Below, one piece after another: positions 53,111-61,515 of a stretch of 64,000 nt of DNA. The position numbers were made by a program, and so were the translations under genes. The stretch's first letter is position 1. Each line of letters starts with the position of its first letter. The notes below the pieces were generated by a model. The model was not told where the DNA came from. It saw only the letters and a list, made by a program, of their open reading frames with translations, and ran no database searches. The stretch is from the NCBI GenBank assembly GCA_024234435.1, contig JACKOF010000002.1, positions 1 to 64,000 of the forward strand, given 5' to 3'. Source of the DNA: Pseudomonadales bacterium (lineage in GTDB: Bacteria; Pseudomonadota; Gammaproteobacteria; Pseudomonadales; Porticoccaceae).

Positions 53111-55104
53111 TAAAGAGAAACCCATTTGCCGATTACTATCGAGCAGAGTCAGTAGACAGCAATAGTTTTGTGTCTCTATTTACGCCTATTTTGATAGATA
53201 GAGTCTCTCAGCTTTTTCGTCCAGGAAATGTTGTGCTAAAAGGCACTCCAGGCACCGGCAAGACTATGCTCTTAAATTTGCTTAAGCCTGAAGTGAGGGT
53301 CGCATACTCTAGATCAGGGGAGGAGTTTCCGGTACCTCTTGATTCAAGGCGTTTTGTGGCAGCAGGTATCAATATCAACACAAGTGGGGCCTGGGATTTT
53401 AGTCAACGCACCGATGACAAGTCCGAAGGGCGAGAATCAAAGGTGCCTTTTTATTTTGCAGACTTTGTAAATTATTGGTTGGTTAATGATCTAGTCCAGA
53501 ATATTGAGAAGGTAGTTGTTGAAGGCGAAAGCTTAAGTGGCCAGGCAGGAATTTCCAAAGATAGTTTTGAAAAAGGAAGCTTCGTAACCGAATTGGCAAA
53601 TGACGATTGTTGGTTTGGCGCGCTAAAAGATGTTTCAACGATTAACGAGTTAAAAGAAGTCCTTAAAAAAAGACTACTTACCTACAAAAATTATCTGAAT
53701 TTTAATATTCGCAGTATTCCAGAGGAGATCGACAAATCCAAAACGGAGATAGGGAAACCTATAAATGCTCTGGTTAACTCACTGAAAAAACACAACTGTA
53801 TACAACAAGATACTACGGTTTTTATTCATATAGACCAGTACGAAGATTTGTTCCACATAGAAGAAAGCGGGGGCAAATTCAATGAAAGCTATAGGGAGAT
53901 GATCAATAAAGCTCTAGCTGATAGATCGACTCAGGTTTCCTATCGCATAGGAACTAGAAGTTATGCATGGAATGACAGCAATCTACAAGTATTTGGCTCA
54001 AGCGCTACGCTTGAAGAAGGAAGAACTCACGTATTACTCGATCTGAATCAGGAACTTCGCAGACTGGAAGACCCATCTAATTGGGTTTTCCCTGAATTGA
54101 TGGAAAAAGTATTTATTAGACGCCTTCGCAGCGCGGGATATACGTTATCCAACGTATCTGGCAAAGAAGCTATGACCAATATATTTGGAGTGTCTTGGTC
54201 AGCCAAAAAGAAGGCGGAATACTATGGAGGCACAAATCCATCGCGTGCACTAAGGTTGGCGGATGCTTGGCCAGAAGATTTTAAAGAATTTTTAAAAGCT
54301 TTAAATAGCCAAAATGTTCTGGATGCGAAGTTAGTAGAGGCATGGGTAAGGCAACAGGGGCAAGCCAAAAAAGATTATTTATCTAATTTCGAGAAGCTGG
54401 AATCTATGCCGTGGAAAGATAAGCCTTATTGGAGAAAGGAGCGAGTAGCCCACGCGTTAAAGCAAATTAGCAGCCGTTGTGGTCAGAGAGAAACGTGGAG
54501 TGGTTACGCTGACATACTCACGTTGTCGGGAAGCAATATTTCTACGTTTCTCAACATGTGTAAATACATCTGGGATGAATTGCTTGAGGACGAATCACTA
54601 GATTCAGAAGAAGATTTAGAATCAATCAGCGAAAAAATTCAGAATATTGGTATTCACAAAGCCAGTGCTCATTCACTTAGACAGATAGCGAGCGAGTATA
54701 ACGGCGAAAATAGATCGGGTTTTATCGAAAACTGCTCACGCTTTTTGGAAAAGCGTTTATACAAGGATCTTTCAATGTCATACCCTGGCGGCACCGGTTT
54801 TTCTGTTAAGGTAAAAGACATCGATTTTGATAACGAGCTTAAATCTTTGCTCGGAGACCTTGTTGGATTTGGGGACTTGATCGAAGTCGAGCATACCACC
54901 AAGTCAGCAGATCGAAAGGCCAGGAGGAAATATTATTTCCGACCGATTCTGTGCCCTTTCTTGAAAATCCCTCCATCCAAAACAAAAGAACCTTACTACG
55001 CATCATTAGATGATGTTAGAAGCTGGGTTTCGAAAGGAGGTTGTAATGTTATTCAAGGGGGCGGTGATCAGGATACAGATTTTCAAGGAGAGTTTGATTT
55101 TTGA
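53107..55104 (+). CDS. ORC/CDC6-like P-loop ATPase of a conflict system
   Basis: The 665-residue protein has Walker A GTPGTGKTMLL at residues 46-56 and Walker B-like VFIHIDQYEDL near residue 240; a sensor-like RIGTRSYAW follows. The C-terminal half is helical and ends with a possible winged-helix domain containing FGDLIEVEH and a basic segment. The N-terminus NPFADYYRAESV is typical of ATPases I associate with the ORC-CDC6 family in defence loci. ATG 53107 overlaps the previous stop (ATGA). I infer a regulator or motor of the operon, possibly DNA-binding. Confidence 0.75.
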   Translation: MIKRNPFADYYRAESVDSNSFVSLFTPILIDRVSQLFRPGNVVLKGTPGTGKTMLLNLLKPEVRVAYSRSGEEFPVPLDSRRFVAAGININTSGAWDFSQRTDDKSEGRESKVPFYFADFVNYWLVNDLVQNIEKVVVEGESLSGQAGISKDSFEKGSFVTELANDDCWFGALKDVSTINELKEVLKKRLLTYKNYLNFNIRSIPEEIDKSKTEIGKPINALVNSLKKHNCIQQDTTVFIHIDQYEDLFHIEESGGKFNESYREMINKALADRSTQVSYRIGTRSYAWNDSNLQVFGSSATLEEGRTHVLLDLNQELRRLEDPSNWVFPELMEKVFIRRLRSAGYTLSNVSGKEAMTNIFGVSWSAKKKAEYYGGTNPSRALRLADAWPEDFKEFLKALNSQNVLDAKLVEAWVRQQGQAKKDYLSNFEKLESMPWKDKPYWRKERVAHALKQISSRCGQRETWSGYADILTLSGSNISTFLNMCKYIWDELLEDESLDSEEDLESISEKIQNIGIHKASAHSLRQIASEYNGENRSGFIENCSRFLEKRLYKDLSMSYPGGTGFSVKVKDIDFDNELKSLLGDLVGFGDLIEVEHTTKSADRKARRKYYFRPILCPFLKIPPSKTKEPYYASLDDVRSWVSKGGCNVIQGGGDQDTDFQGEFDF

Positions 55105-56120
55105 TTAAACCATGGGGATATATGCACGATATTCTATCGTGTGTCGATGTAGATACCTGGGATTTAATTACCTGCATTTCCACGGAAGAAAGAACCTTTG
55201 CAGTTGCAGATAATTTGCAAAAAATGGAACTTTTAGGTCGGGTGGGGGGAATTAAGATACTAGGGCACCCGTTGAATCAGGAGTTGCAGAAATTTACAGA
55301 ATCGCTATCTAGCCAAACAGAAATTGGACAAGCAGCATTTGGTCATGAGTTTTCGTCAGCTGAGTTTGAATTGCTGTCCAAAGCTGGGGATTTGAATACT
55401 TGGTACGAAAATTTTGTGGGCGATAGCGAGAGCATAGTGCTTGATATTTCATGTTTTCCAAAAAAATTTTTTTTCTTGCTTGCCAAGCTGATAATTCGGG
55501 ATGAAAGGATAAAAAACTTCATAGCTTGCTATTCAGTGCCTGAAAAATATGGAAAGCTTCCTCTTAGCTCTCAAGATGAGCCATGCCAGACATTGCCTGC
55601 ATTTAATGATGACAATGTATCTGATGATTTATATGACTTGGTTTTGATTGGGGTAGGATATTCAGCCATGGCCTTTCCCAGTTTTTTGAGTGCCAATTGC
55701 CATGCAGGAGATGTGGAATTGTTGTTGCCATTTCCACCGGGGCCGCCTTCTTACCAAAGAAACTGGCAGTTTATTAAAAATATTAACGATGCCTTTCTTC
55801 ACGAAGAAGATATAGAGCCTACTCGGGTTTCTGCTCGTAACGTACCTTCCATATTTGAACAAATATGCTTGCTTACTGAAAATGGAAAAAGGAAAACATG
55901 GTTCGCACCATATGGCCCCAAACCAATGTCTCTGGCTATGTGCTTATATGCTTGTACCGTTGGAAATTGCGCTGTCTACTATACGCAGCCCAAAGTATAT
56001 AGTTTGAAGTATTCGCTGGGAGTTAGAAAAATGGACGATATGAACGAGGCATTTGCATATTTTGTAAAGCTTGGGGGTAATCAAATCTATACGTTAGATA
56101 CCCAAGTTCATAAAAGTTGA
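55101..56120 (+). CDS. Uncharacterised protein with two CARF-like loops
   Basis: The 339-residue protein seems built from two Rossmann-like halves. Each has a phosphate-binding-type loop before a helix: DISCFPKKFFFLLAKL at about residue 115, and APYGPKPMSLAMCLYA at about residue 270. The second resembles the GTKxMS loop of CARF domains. Other conserved-looking text is LLLPFPPGPPSYQRNW and VYYTQPKVYSLKYSLGV. It may sense or process a nucleotide produced by a partner. TTG 55101 overlaps the ATPase stop; ATG 55122 is the alternative start. I know of no established function. Confidence 0.6.
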   Translation: MIKPWGYMHDILSCVDVDTWDLITCISTEERTFAVADNLQKMELLGRVGGIKILGHPLNQELQKFTESLSSQTEIGQAAFGHEFSSAEFELLSKAGDLNTWYENFVGDSESIVLDISCFPKKFFFLLAKLIIRDERIKNFIACYSVPEKYGKLPLSSQDEPCQTLPAFNDDNVSDDLYDLVLIGVGYSAMAFPSFLSANCHAGDVELLLPFPPGPPSYQRNWQFIKNINDAFLHEEDIEPTRVSARNVPSIFEQICLLTENGKRKTWFAPYGPKPMSLAMCLYACTVGNCAVYYTQPKVYSLKYSLGVRKMDDMNEAFAYFVKLGGNQIYTLDTQVHKS

Positions 56121-56262
56121 GGTGGAATCTGAGCATCCTTGGGACAGTTTATGTAATTGAATGTCCGCTTCTGGCCGATTGGCGACAGTTTAAATATCCT
56201 GAACTGGATCCAACCTTCTACCACCCTGCCTCGCCATACCCCTGACAACTTATTCAACTCTA

Positions 56263-56362
56263 TTTGTGTGACTTGTTGTGAAAAACCGTGCCCTGTACTG
56301 CAAACTTGCCTTGGGTGGCGATAATAAAATCAATTAGTTATTAATTTTCAGCCAATTTCATA
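56263..56362. repeat. Right-end repeat R1 (decayed)
   Basis: About 100 bases resemble 57956-58064 at roughly 80 percent identity, by eye: TTTGTGTGACTTGTTGTGAA..., CTGTACTGCAAACTTGCC, TAATAAAATCAATTAGTTAT and TTTCATA. The similarity stops exactly where the att core would begin; here TAGTAGTGAC replaces the att core. It is the likely former right end of an island segment. Confidence 0.7.
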
Positions 56363-56386
56363 GTAGTGACAAAGCGAAATAAAAAG

Positions 56387-56402
56387 CCGGACATTAAAGC
56401 GG
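56387..56402. repeat. 16-bp repeat upstream of fic, copy 1
   Basis: CCGGACATTAAAGCGG is repeated exactly at 56478-56493 inside codons 6-11 of the Fic gene. The spacing of 91 bases spans the promoter region, so it could be a pair of regulatory sites or a duplication trace. Confidence 0.45.
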
Positions 56403-56462
56403 TCTTTTATTCGGTTAAACTACTCCTTTAAAACAAATTAACTATATGATATAAAACAGTTT

Positions 56463-57695
56463 ATGGACAAAAAAGAACCGGACATTAAAGCGGACATAGC
56501 GGCGGCCATTGATCGCGGAGAATCTACTGCAATCATGGAGCCACTCCAAATCAGTGAAGGCTCCCGTCACCGTGCGGCTTTAACTGAGCTATCTGTAGAG
56601 CTTGCCGCCAAGTCTGCCGGCTTCAGACGCAGCCTGCCCGAAGGAATCGTAACCGCTCTTGCCAAACTTGTTCGCGCCATGAATTGTTACTACTCGAACT
56701 TGATTGAGGGGCACAATACTCACCCCGTCGATATTGAACGCGCGATGCGGGACGACTATAGCGCCGAACCGAAAAAGAGAGACCTACAACTAGAAGCGCG
56801 CGCTCATGTTATGGTTCAAAAATGGATCGATGAGGGTGGATTGGACGGTGGGCGAACCACTACCCTTGAAAGCATTTGTGAAATCCACAAACGGTTTGGC
56901 GAACTGTTACCGGAAGAACTACTTTGGGTAGAAGATCCCAATTCAGGTGAACGTGTACGCCTCACCCCTGGACAGTTGAGATTACGGGATGTACAGGTCG
57001 GAAACCACATTCCTGTAAGTGCAGGTGCTCTGCCCCGTTTTCTGCGGCGATTTGAAGATGTGTATAGCCAGCATAAAAAAGCAGAGACAATTTTCTCGGC
57101 GGCAGCGGCACATCATCGCCTTTTATGGATTCACCCGTTTCTTGACGGGAATGGCCGCGTGGCTCGCCTCATGTCATACGCTATGCTCCGAGAAGCTCTT
57201 GATACAGGCGGGGTGTGGTCAATCGCCCGCGGCCTTGCCCGACAAGAAGCCAAATACAAGCAACACTTGATTGCTTGTGACCAACCGCGCCGTGGCGATA
57301 CCGATGGTCGAGGAAACCTTAGTGAAAGCGCCCTTGCCGAATTCACAGCATTCTTCTTACAAACTTGTATAGATCAAGTCACTTTTATGGAGCAACTTGT
57401 TCAGCCGGATAAATTGCGGGAACGCATCCGACTCTGGTGCGAAGAAGAAATACGGACAGATAACCTGCCGCCGAAGGCAGGGAATGTACTGGAAGCCATC
57501 CTGTATCGCGGCGAACTTCCGCGGGGAGAAGTTCAAGGCATTGTGGGCACAGGAGAGCGACAGGCGCGACGAATCGTGGCAGCTCTCCAGAATGCCGGAG
57601 TCATTACCTCCGAAAGCACACGCGCCCCCTTACATATAGCCTTCCCGGCCACACTCGCCGGTCGCTGGATGCCGGGGCTATTTCCGGAGGCTTAA
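56463..57695 (+). CDS. Fic-domain protein with N-terminal inhibitory motif and C-terminal HTH
   Basis: The 410-residue protein carries the complete Fic active site HPFLDGNGRVAR near residues 223-234, with the catalytic His. It also has SNLIEG near residue 79, matching the class II inhibitory motif (S/T)xxxE(G/N). A winged-helix domain follows at the C-terminus. It should transfer AMP from ATP to a target protein, held in check by its own helix. The target is unknown. Base composition is closer to the host than the operon before it, and decayed right-end repeats lie on both sides, so it may have arrived separately. Confidence 0.9.
   Translation: MDKKEPDIKADIAAAIDRGESTAIMEPLQISEGSRHRAALTELSVELAAKSAGFRRSLPEGIVTALAKLVRAMNCYYSNLIEGHNTHPVDIERAMRDDYSAEPKKRDLQLEARAHVMVQKWIDEGGLDGGRTTTLESICEIHKRFGELLPEELLWVEDPNSGERVRLTPGQLRLRDVQVGNHIPVSAGALPRFLRRFEDVYSQHKKAETIFSAAAAHHRLLWIHPFLDGNGRVARLMSYAMLREALDTGGVWSIARGLARQEAKYKQHLIACDQPRRGDTDGRGNLSESALAEFTAFFLQTCIDQVTFMEQLVQPDKLRERIRLWCEEEIRTDNLPPKAGNVLEAILYRGELPRGEVQGIVGTGERQARRIVAALQNAGVITSESTRAPLHIAFPATLAGRWMPGLFPEA
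56478..56493. repeat. 16-bp repeat inside fic, copy 2
   Basis: Second exact copy of CCGGACATTAAAGCGG, within the coding start of the Fic gene; see the copy at 56387. Confidence 0.45.
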
Positions 57696-57947
57696 ATAAG
57701 GCCAGCTATTAATTCATTCATCAGTGAAACCATTGCCTCACCTGCTAGAGCAAGACTACAGAGACCGTTACCCCGCTTTCCTTGAGAAAAAGTGAATATG
57801 CATCTTAAAAATCATGGTGCTTCTTTCGGTTGGCTGCTTTGTGTAACTTGGTTTTTTGAAAATGAAATTAGGCGGGACTTATTTTATTCCCTTACCTTAA
57901 AAGTGAAATAACAGTGTCGGCACGCCCTAAACCCAAATATGGCACTT

Positions 57948-57966
57948 GCGTGAGATTTGCGTGACT
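57948..57966. repeat. 19-bp arm-type repeat, copy 3
   Basis: Exact copy of the repeats at 46981 and 47242, in the same orientation, about 95 bases before attR. Its presence at both ends supports a role in recombination. Confidence 0.55.
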
Positions 57967-58064
57967 TGCTGTGAAAAACTGTGCTCTGTACTGCAAATTT
58001 GCTGTGGGTGACGAAATTAAATTTAATAAAATCAATGAGTTAATAATTTCCAGCCAGTTTCATA
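57956..58064. repeat. Right-end repeat R2
   Basis: The intact counterpart of R1 (56263-56362), running directly into the attR core. It defines the sequence normally adjacent to the right attachment site of this island family. Confidence 0.7.
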
Positions 58065-58104
58065 ATGCTGGGGTCGGTGGTTCAAGTCCACCCGTAGCTA
58101 CCAT
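58059..58104. repeat. attR of the genomic island (46-bp direct repeat, copy 2)
   Basis: Identical over 46 bases to the 3' part of the tRNA-Met gene at 46887-46932, but without the 5' half, so it is not a functional tRNA. It marks the right boundary of the island. Confidence 0.92.
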
Positions 58105-58161
58105 CTCATTCAGAGCGTATGCCGAACACTGTGTTTACACCTTTTCCAGCATAGCTAACCT

Positions 58162-60717
58162 TTATTTCTTGGCAGGTAAGCACTTGCCTTCGAACAGCAA
58201 CTGACTTATTTCTTCCGCCGGTTTGGGTTTGCTAAAGAAGAAGCCCTGCATGGCGTGACTGCCGTGTTCCGATAGGAATGCAAGCTGCTCGGGGTTCTCA
58301 ACACCCTCTGCAACCACTTCAAGCCCCAGGTTTTCCGCCATGGTAATAATGGCCCGCACAATCGCTGCATCGTCCATATCTGCCGTGATATCGCGCACAA
58401 ACGAGCGGTCAATTTTGAGCGTATCTATCGGGAAGCGCTTAAGGTAGCTGAGGCTGGAATAGCCTGTACCAAAATCATCTATTGAGAATTTAACGCCCAT
58501 CATGTCGAGCTTGTTGATGCTGTGAACGGTCAGCTCCGAGTTGGTTATCAGGATACTCTCTGTAATCTCCAACTCCAGGCACTGGCTCTCCAACCCCGTT
58601 TCAGTCAGTATTTCCTCAATACTGGCAACCATGTCTGGTTCATGAAACTGACGGGACGAGACATTAACAGCTACATACAAATCCGGGTAACCGGCCTCAT
58701 GCCAGGCTTGCATCTGCTCACATGCCGTCCTCATCACCCATTGTCCAATGGGTACAATCAAACCACTATCTTCAGCAATGGGGATAAAGCGCACGGGAGA
58801 AAGATCACCCAAATTGGGGTTAGACCAGCGTAATAGTGCTTCAACACCCCGAATCTTGCCGGTTCGCAAGTCTACAATCGGCTGGTAGTGGAGTGTCATT
58901 TCATCATTATCAATGGCACTTCGCAGGGCAGTTTCAATGGCTATATCCTCGTGTGCCCGCTTGGTCATGCCTGCATCGTAGAATCGATAGGTGGAGCGCC
59001 CTACTTCCTTGGCACGGAATAACGCAATTTCAGCGTTGCACAAAACCGTTTCCACGTCAGCCTGCTGGTCATCCACCGGGTGCAGTGTAGCACCGAGGCT
59101 CGCGCTGATATGCCGGTTTTGGCCATCGACCTCGAACGGCAAACTGAAAACCTGCATCACGCGCTGCACAATCAAGGTGGCATCATCGTCTTTCTCCATG
59201 TCGGCAAGCAGCAGGGCAAACTCATCCCCACCGATCCGGGCTACCGTATCACCAGGACGCACCGCTTTTTCGAGACGCTGGGCCGTATCCTTTATAAGTA
59301 TTTCACCGACATGCAAACCAAGCGTATCGATGATGCTTGTAAAACAGTCAATATCCAGAAAGATGACGCATATCGAGCGGTTGTGCCGGTGCACATCCAC
59401 CATCGCCTGCCCTAGCCGATCTGTAAACAACGTTCGGTTAGGCAACCCGGTCAGCGCATCGTAATTGGAGAGAAAGCTCACCCTTTCTTCAGCTTTTTTG
59501 CGATCCGTCACATCTACCGTCAGGCACAAGACAGAGAGTTCACCACTGACCGGGCAATGAATCGGTGCCCAGTTCGTCTCTACCCAGCGCAACTGGCCGT
59601 TGCCATCGACAATTTCCAGTTCAGTGCGAGCACTAAGTCCCTTTAAAGCGGCTTCAAAAGCAGCCCACGCCTGATCTTTGAATTCGGGTGAAACAAACTG
59701 ACCCAGACGATGCCCCACAAGCCGGTCCGCGCTTTTGAGCCCTAGCATTGCCACCCCAAAGGAATTAATTTCCTGAATCCGCCCCTCGGTATCCAACAGA
59801 TTGATACACTGGGGGCTGCCATCAAAAATAGCGGTCAGGCGAGCCTGTTTTTGCTTTAGTTCATGTAAATTCTCCATTGCTTCGGTAACATCAGTGGCAA
59901 CCCCCCGCAAACGTAAAGGCTTCCCATGATCATCGTACTCATATCGTCCTTGCGCCTGAATCCATCGAATAGAATCCTCACCAGGCCAGATAACACGGTA
60001 ACGTGCCTGATAAGCTACCTGTTCGCGACGAGCCTTGTCTGAAGCTTCTTCAACACTCGCAAGATCATCCGGGTGGATAAAGCTCGAGAACGTGGCATAG
60101 TTCCCATCCAACCGATCAACTTGCAACCCGCAGAGGTGCGCATGAGCCTGTGACCAAGTCACAACGTCATTAACCAAGTCCCAGTCAAAAATGCCCATGC
60201 CCCCGACTTCAAGAGCAATTCTTAACCTTTCTTCACTTTCAATAAGCGCCTGGTTAACCAAATTATTTGTTGATGATTTTATTTCAGGAGAAAGCGTAAC
60301 CACGTGCGGAAGCAAACCAGAGCTTCGCACTGATTTAAGCAGCAGTGGCAACTCAGCCTGCAGTTCTGTTTTGGTGATGTACCCATCCGCCCCAGCTTCA
60401 CTGGCGTAGTACCGATACTCCGCATTATTGTGCAGGGAAACCATAACAATCAGGGGGGGATTCTCTCGGGCCTTAATCTCACGGGCAATATCAATACCAC
60501 TCACCTGAGGCATCACGATATCCATGAGAATCAGCTGAGGCTCAAGCTCATGAGCAAGTGACAACGCCTCCTCTTTTGACGACGCCTGACCAACAACTTC
60601 GACCCAGGGGTAGAGCCCTAAAAACCGGCTGGTTGCAGCAAGGTAATGGGGGCAGTCATCTACCAATAATACCCGCAATGGCACAGCAGGCGATGTTGAA
60701 ACAGCAAGAGAGCTCAT
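58162..60717 (-). CDS. REC-PAS-PAS-GGDEF-EAL cyclic-di-GMP protein
   Basis: The 851-residue protein has an N-terminal receiver domain with phospho-acceptor Asp in LILMDIVMPQ. Two PAS domains follow (about 165-290 and 295-420), then a GGDEF domain with intact GGDEF and an RPGD inhibitory I-site five residues before it. The EAL domain has EALLRW, NVSSRQF, LEITES and DDFGTGYSSL. Both catalytic domains look active, so it may make or degrade cyclic-di-GMP depending on receiver and PAS input. ATG 60717 or an in-frame GTG at 60726 could start it. It follows a NarL-type regulator and sensor kinase on the same strand. Confidence 0.93.
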   Translation of the reverse strand: MSSLAVSTSPAVPLRVLLVDDCPHYLAATSRFLGLYPWVEVVGQASSKEEALSLAHELEPQLILMDIVMPQVSGIDIAREIKARENPPLIVMVSLHNNAEYRYYASEAGADGYITKTELQAELPLLLKSVRSSGLLPHVVTLSPEIKSSTNNLVNQALIESEERLRIALEVGGMGIFDWDLVNDVVTWSQAHAHLCGLQVDRLDGNYATFSSFIHPDDLASVEEASDKARREQVAYQARYRVIWPGEDSIRWIQAQGRYEYDDHGKPLRLRGVATDVTEAMENLHELKQKQARLTAIFDGSPQCINLLDTEGRIQEINSFGVAMLGLKSADRLVGHRLGQFVSPEFKDQAWAAFEAALKGLSARTELEIVDGNGQLRWVETNWAPIHCPVSGELSVLCLTVDVTDRKKAEERVSFLSNYDALTGLPNRTLFTDRLGQAMVDVHRHNRSICVIFLDIDCFTSIIDTLGLHVGEILIKDTAQRLEKAVRPGDTVARIGGDEFALLLADMEKDDDATLIVQRVMQVFSLPFEVDGQNRHISASLGATLHPVDDQQADVETVLCNAEIALFRAKEVGRSTYRFYDAGMTKRAHEDIAIETALRSAIDNDEMTLHYQPIVDLRTGKIRGVEALLRWSNPNLGDLSPVRFIPIAEDSGLIVPIGQWVMRTACEQMQAWHEAGYPDLYVAVNVSSRQFHEPDMVASIEEILTETGLESQCLELEITESILITNSELTVHSINKLDMMGVKFSIDDFGTGYSSLSYLKRFPIDTLKIDRSFVRDITADMDDAAIVRAIITMAENLGLEVVAEGVENPEQLAFLSEHGSHAMQGFFFSKPKPAEEISQLLFEGKCLPAKK

Positions 60718-60861
60718 CGGTATCACTCAGTTTCTAACGGCATACTCAGTCTGCGTAAAAACAGAAAACCCTGCCATCAGGAAATCCCTGAGTAATCACC
60801 GCTAAATACCCGAGACCAGATTGGAGGATAGGTGGTAGAGAGAATCGACAGAGCGGCTGTA

Positions 60862-61515
60862 TCAGGAGTCGATATGTATCAGGCCATACCGGATAGCAAA
60901 ACGAACTAATCCGGAGATATCATGAATATCCAGTCGCTCCATAAGCTGAGCCCTGTGTGTTTCAATGGTTTTAATGCTCACATCAAGTGTTGCCGCAATC
61001 TGCTTGGTGCTTTGCCCCTCGGCGATCAATTGCAGAATCTCTCTCTGGCGGGCAGTCAGGGCATCAAGTGGGCTAATATCAGCTGGATGGGAATCGAGGT
61101 AATTGTCCACCACAGCCCTCGAAATAGAGGGCGACAGCCAGAGTTTGCCCTGCATGACTGATTGAATAGCAAATTTAAGCTCTTCCGGGGCGGCATTTTT
61201 AAGCAGATAACCACTGGCACCGGCTCGAAGTGCCTGACGCACATATTCCTCATCAGCATGCATGGACAAGATAATAACCCGAACATCGGGGCAATCTCTG
61301 GCAATATGTGCCGTCGCCTCCAGACCATTTAGCCCCGGCATGGCGATATCCATCAGTACAATACCAGGGCGGTGCGATTTGGTTAACTCAACTGCCTGAC
61401 GGCCATCGCCGGTTTCTGCCACCACTTCGACCTATGGAAAGGACTGCAGCAAGGCACTCATACCTGTACGCACCAAATGATGATCGTCGGCAATCAAAAT
61501 GCGTACAGTGCTCAT
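60862..61515 (-). pseudogene. NarL/FixJ response regulator interrupted by an amber codon
   Basis: From ATG 61515 the frame encodes the normal receiver start (VRILIADDHHLVRTGMSALL). At codon 28 (61434-61432) it reads TAG after QSFP, then resumes in the same frame with VEVVAETGDG, the phospho-acceptor region VLMDIAMPG, the Lys in YLLKNA, and a LuxR-type HTH (LTARQREILQLIAEGQSTKQ). Relatives have Trp there, so a TGG to TAG change explains it. The ATG overlaps the kinase stop (ATGA). A shortened product could start at GTG 61425 but would lack the acidic pocket. Confidence 0.85.

Larger units (their letters stand above)
56121..56462. other. Intergenic segment with a decayed island right end
   Basis: No gene is seen in these 342 bases. 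They contain a repeat-like TGTCCGCTTCTGGCCGATTG (56162-56181), the right-end copy R1 (56263-56362), and the first copy of a 16-base repeat (56387-56402) upstream of the Fic gene. Confidence 0.6.
57696..58161. other. Island right-end region without genes
   Basis: These 466 bases hold no convincing gene. The first 250 bases look non-coding. Then follow the 19-base repeat (57948), right-end repeat R2 and attR (58059-58104), after which host sequence resumes. Confidence 0.6.

Noticed and set aside
58059..58135. Second tRNA-Met gene at the island right end
   Set aside because: Only the 3' part of the tRNA is present; the acceptor 5' strand and D arm are missing, so it is the attR copy.
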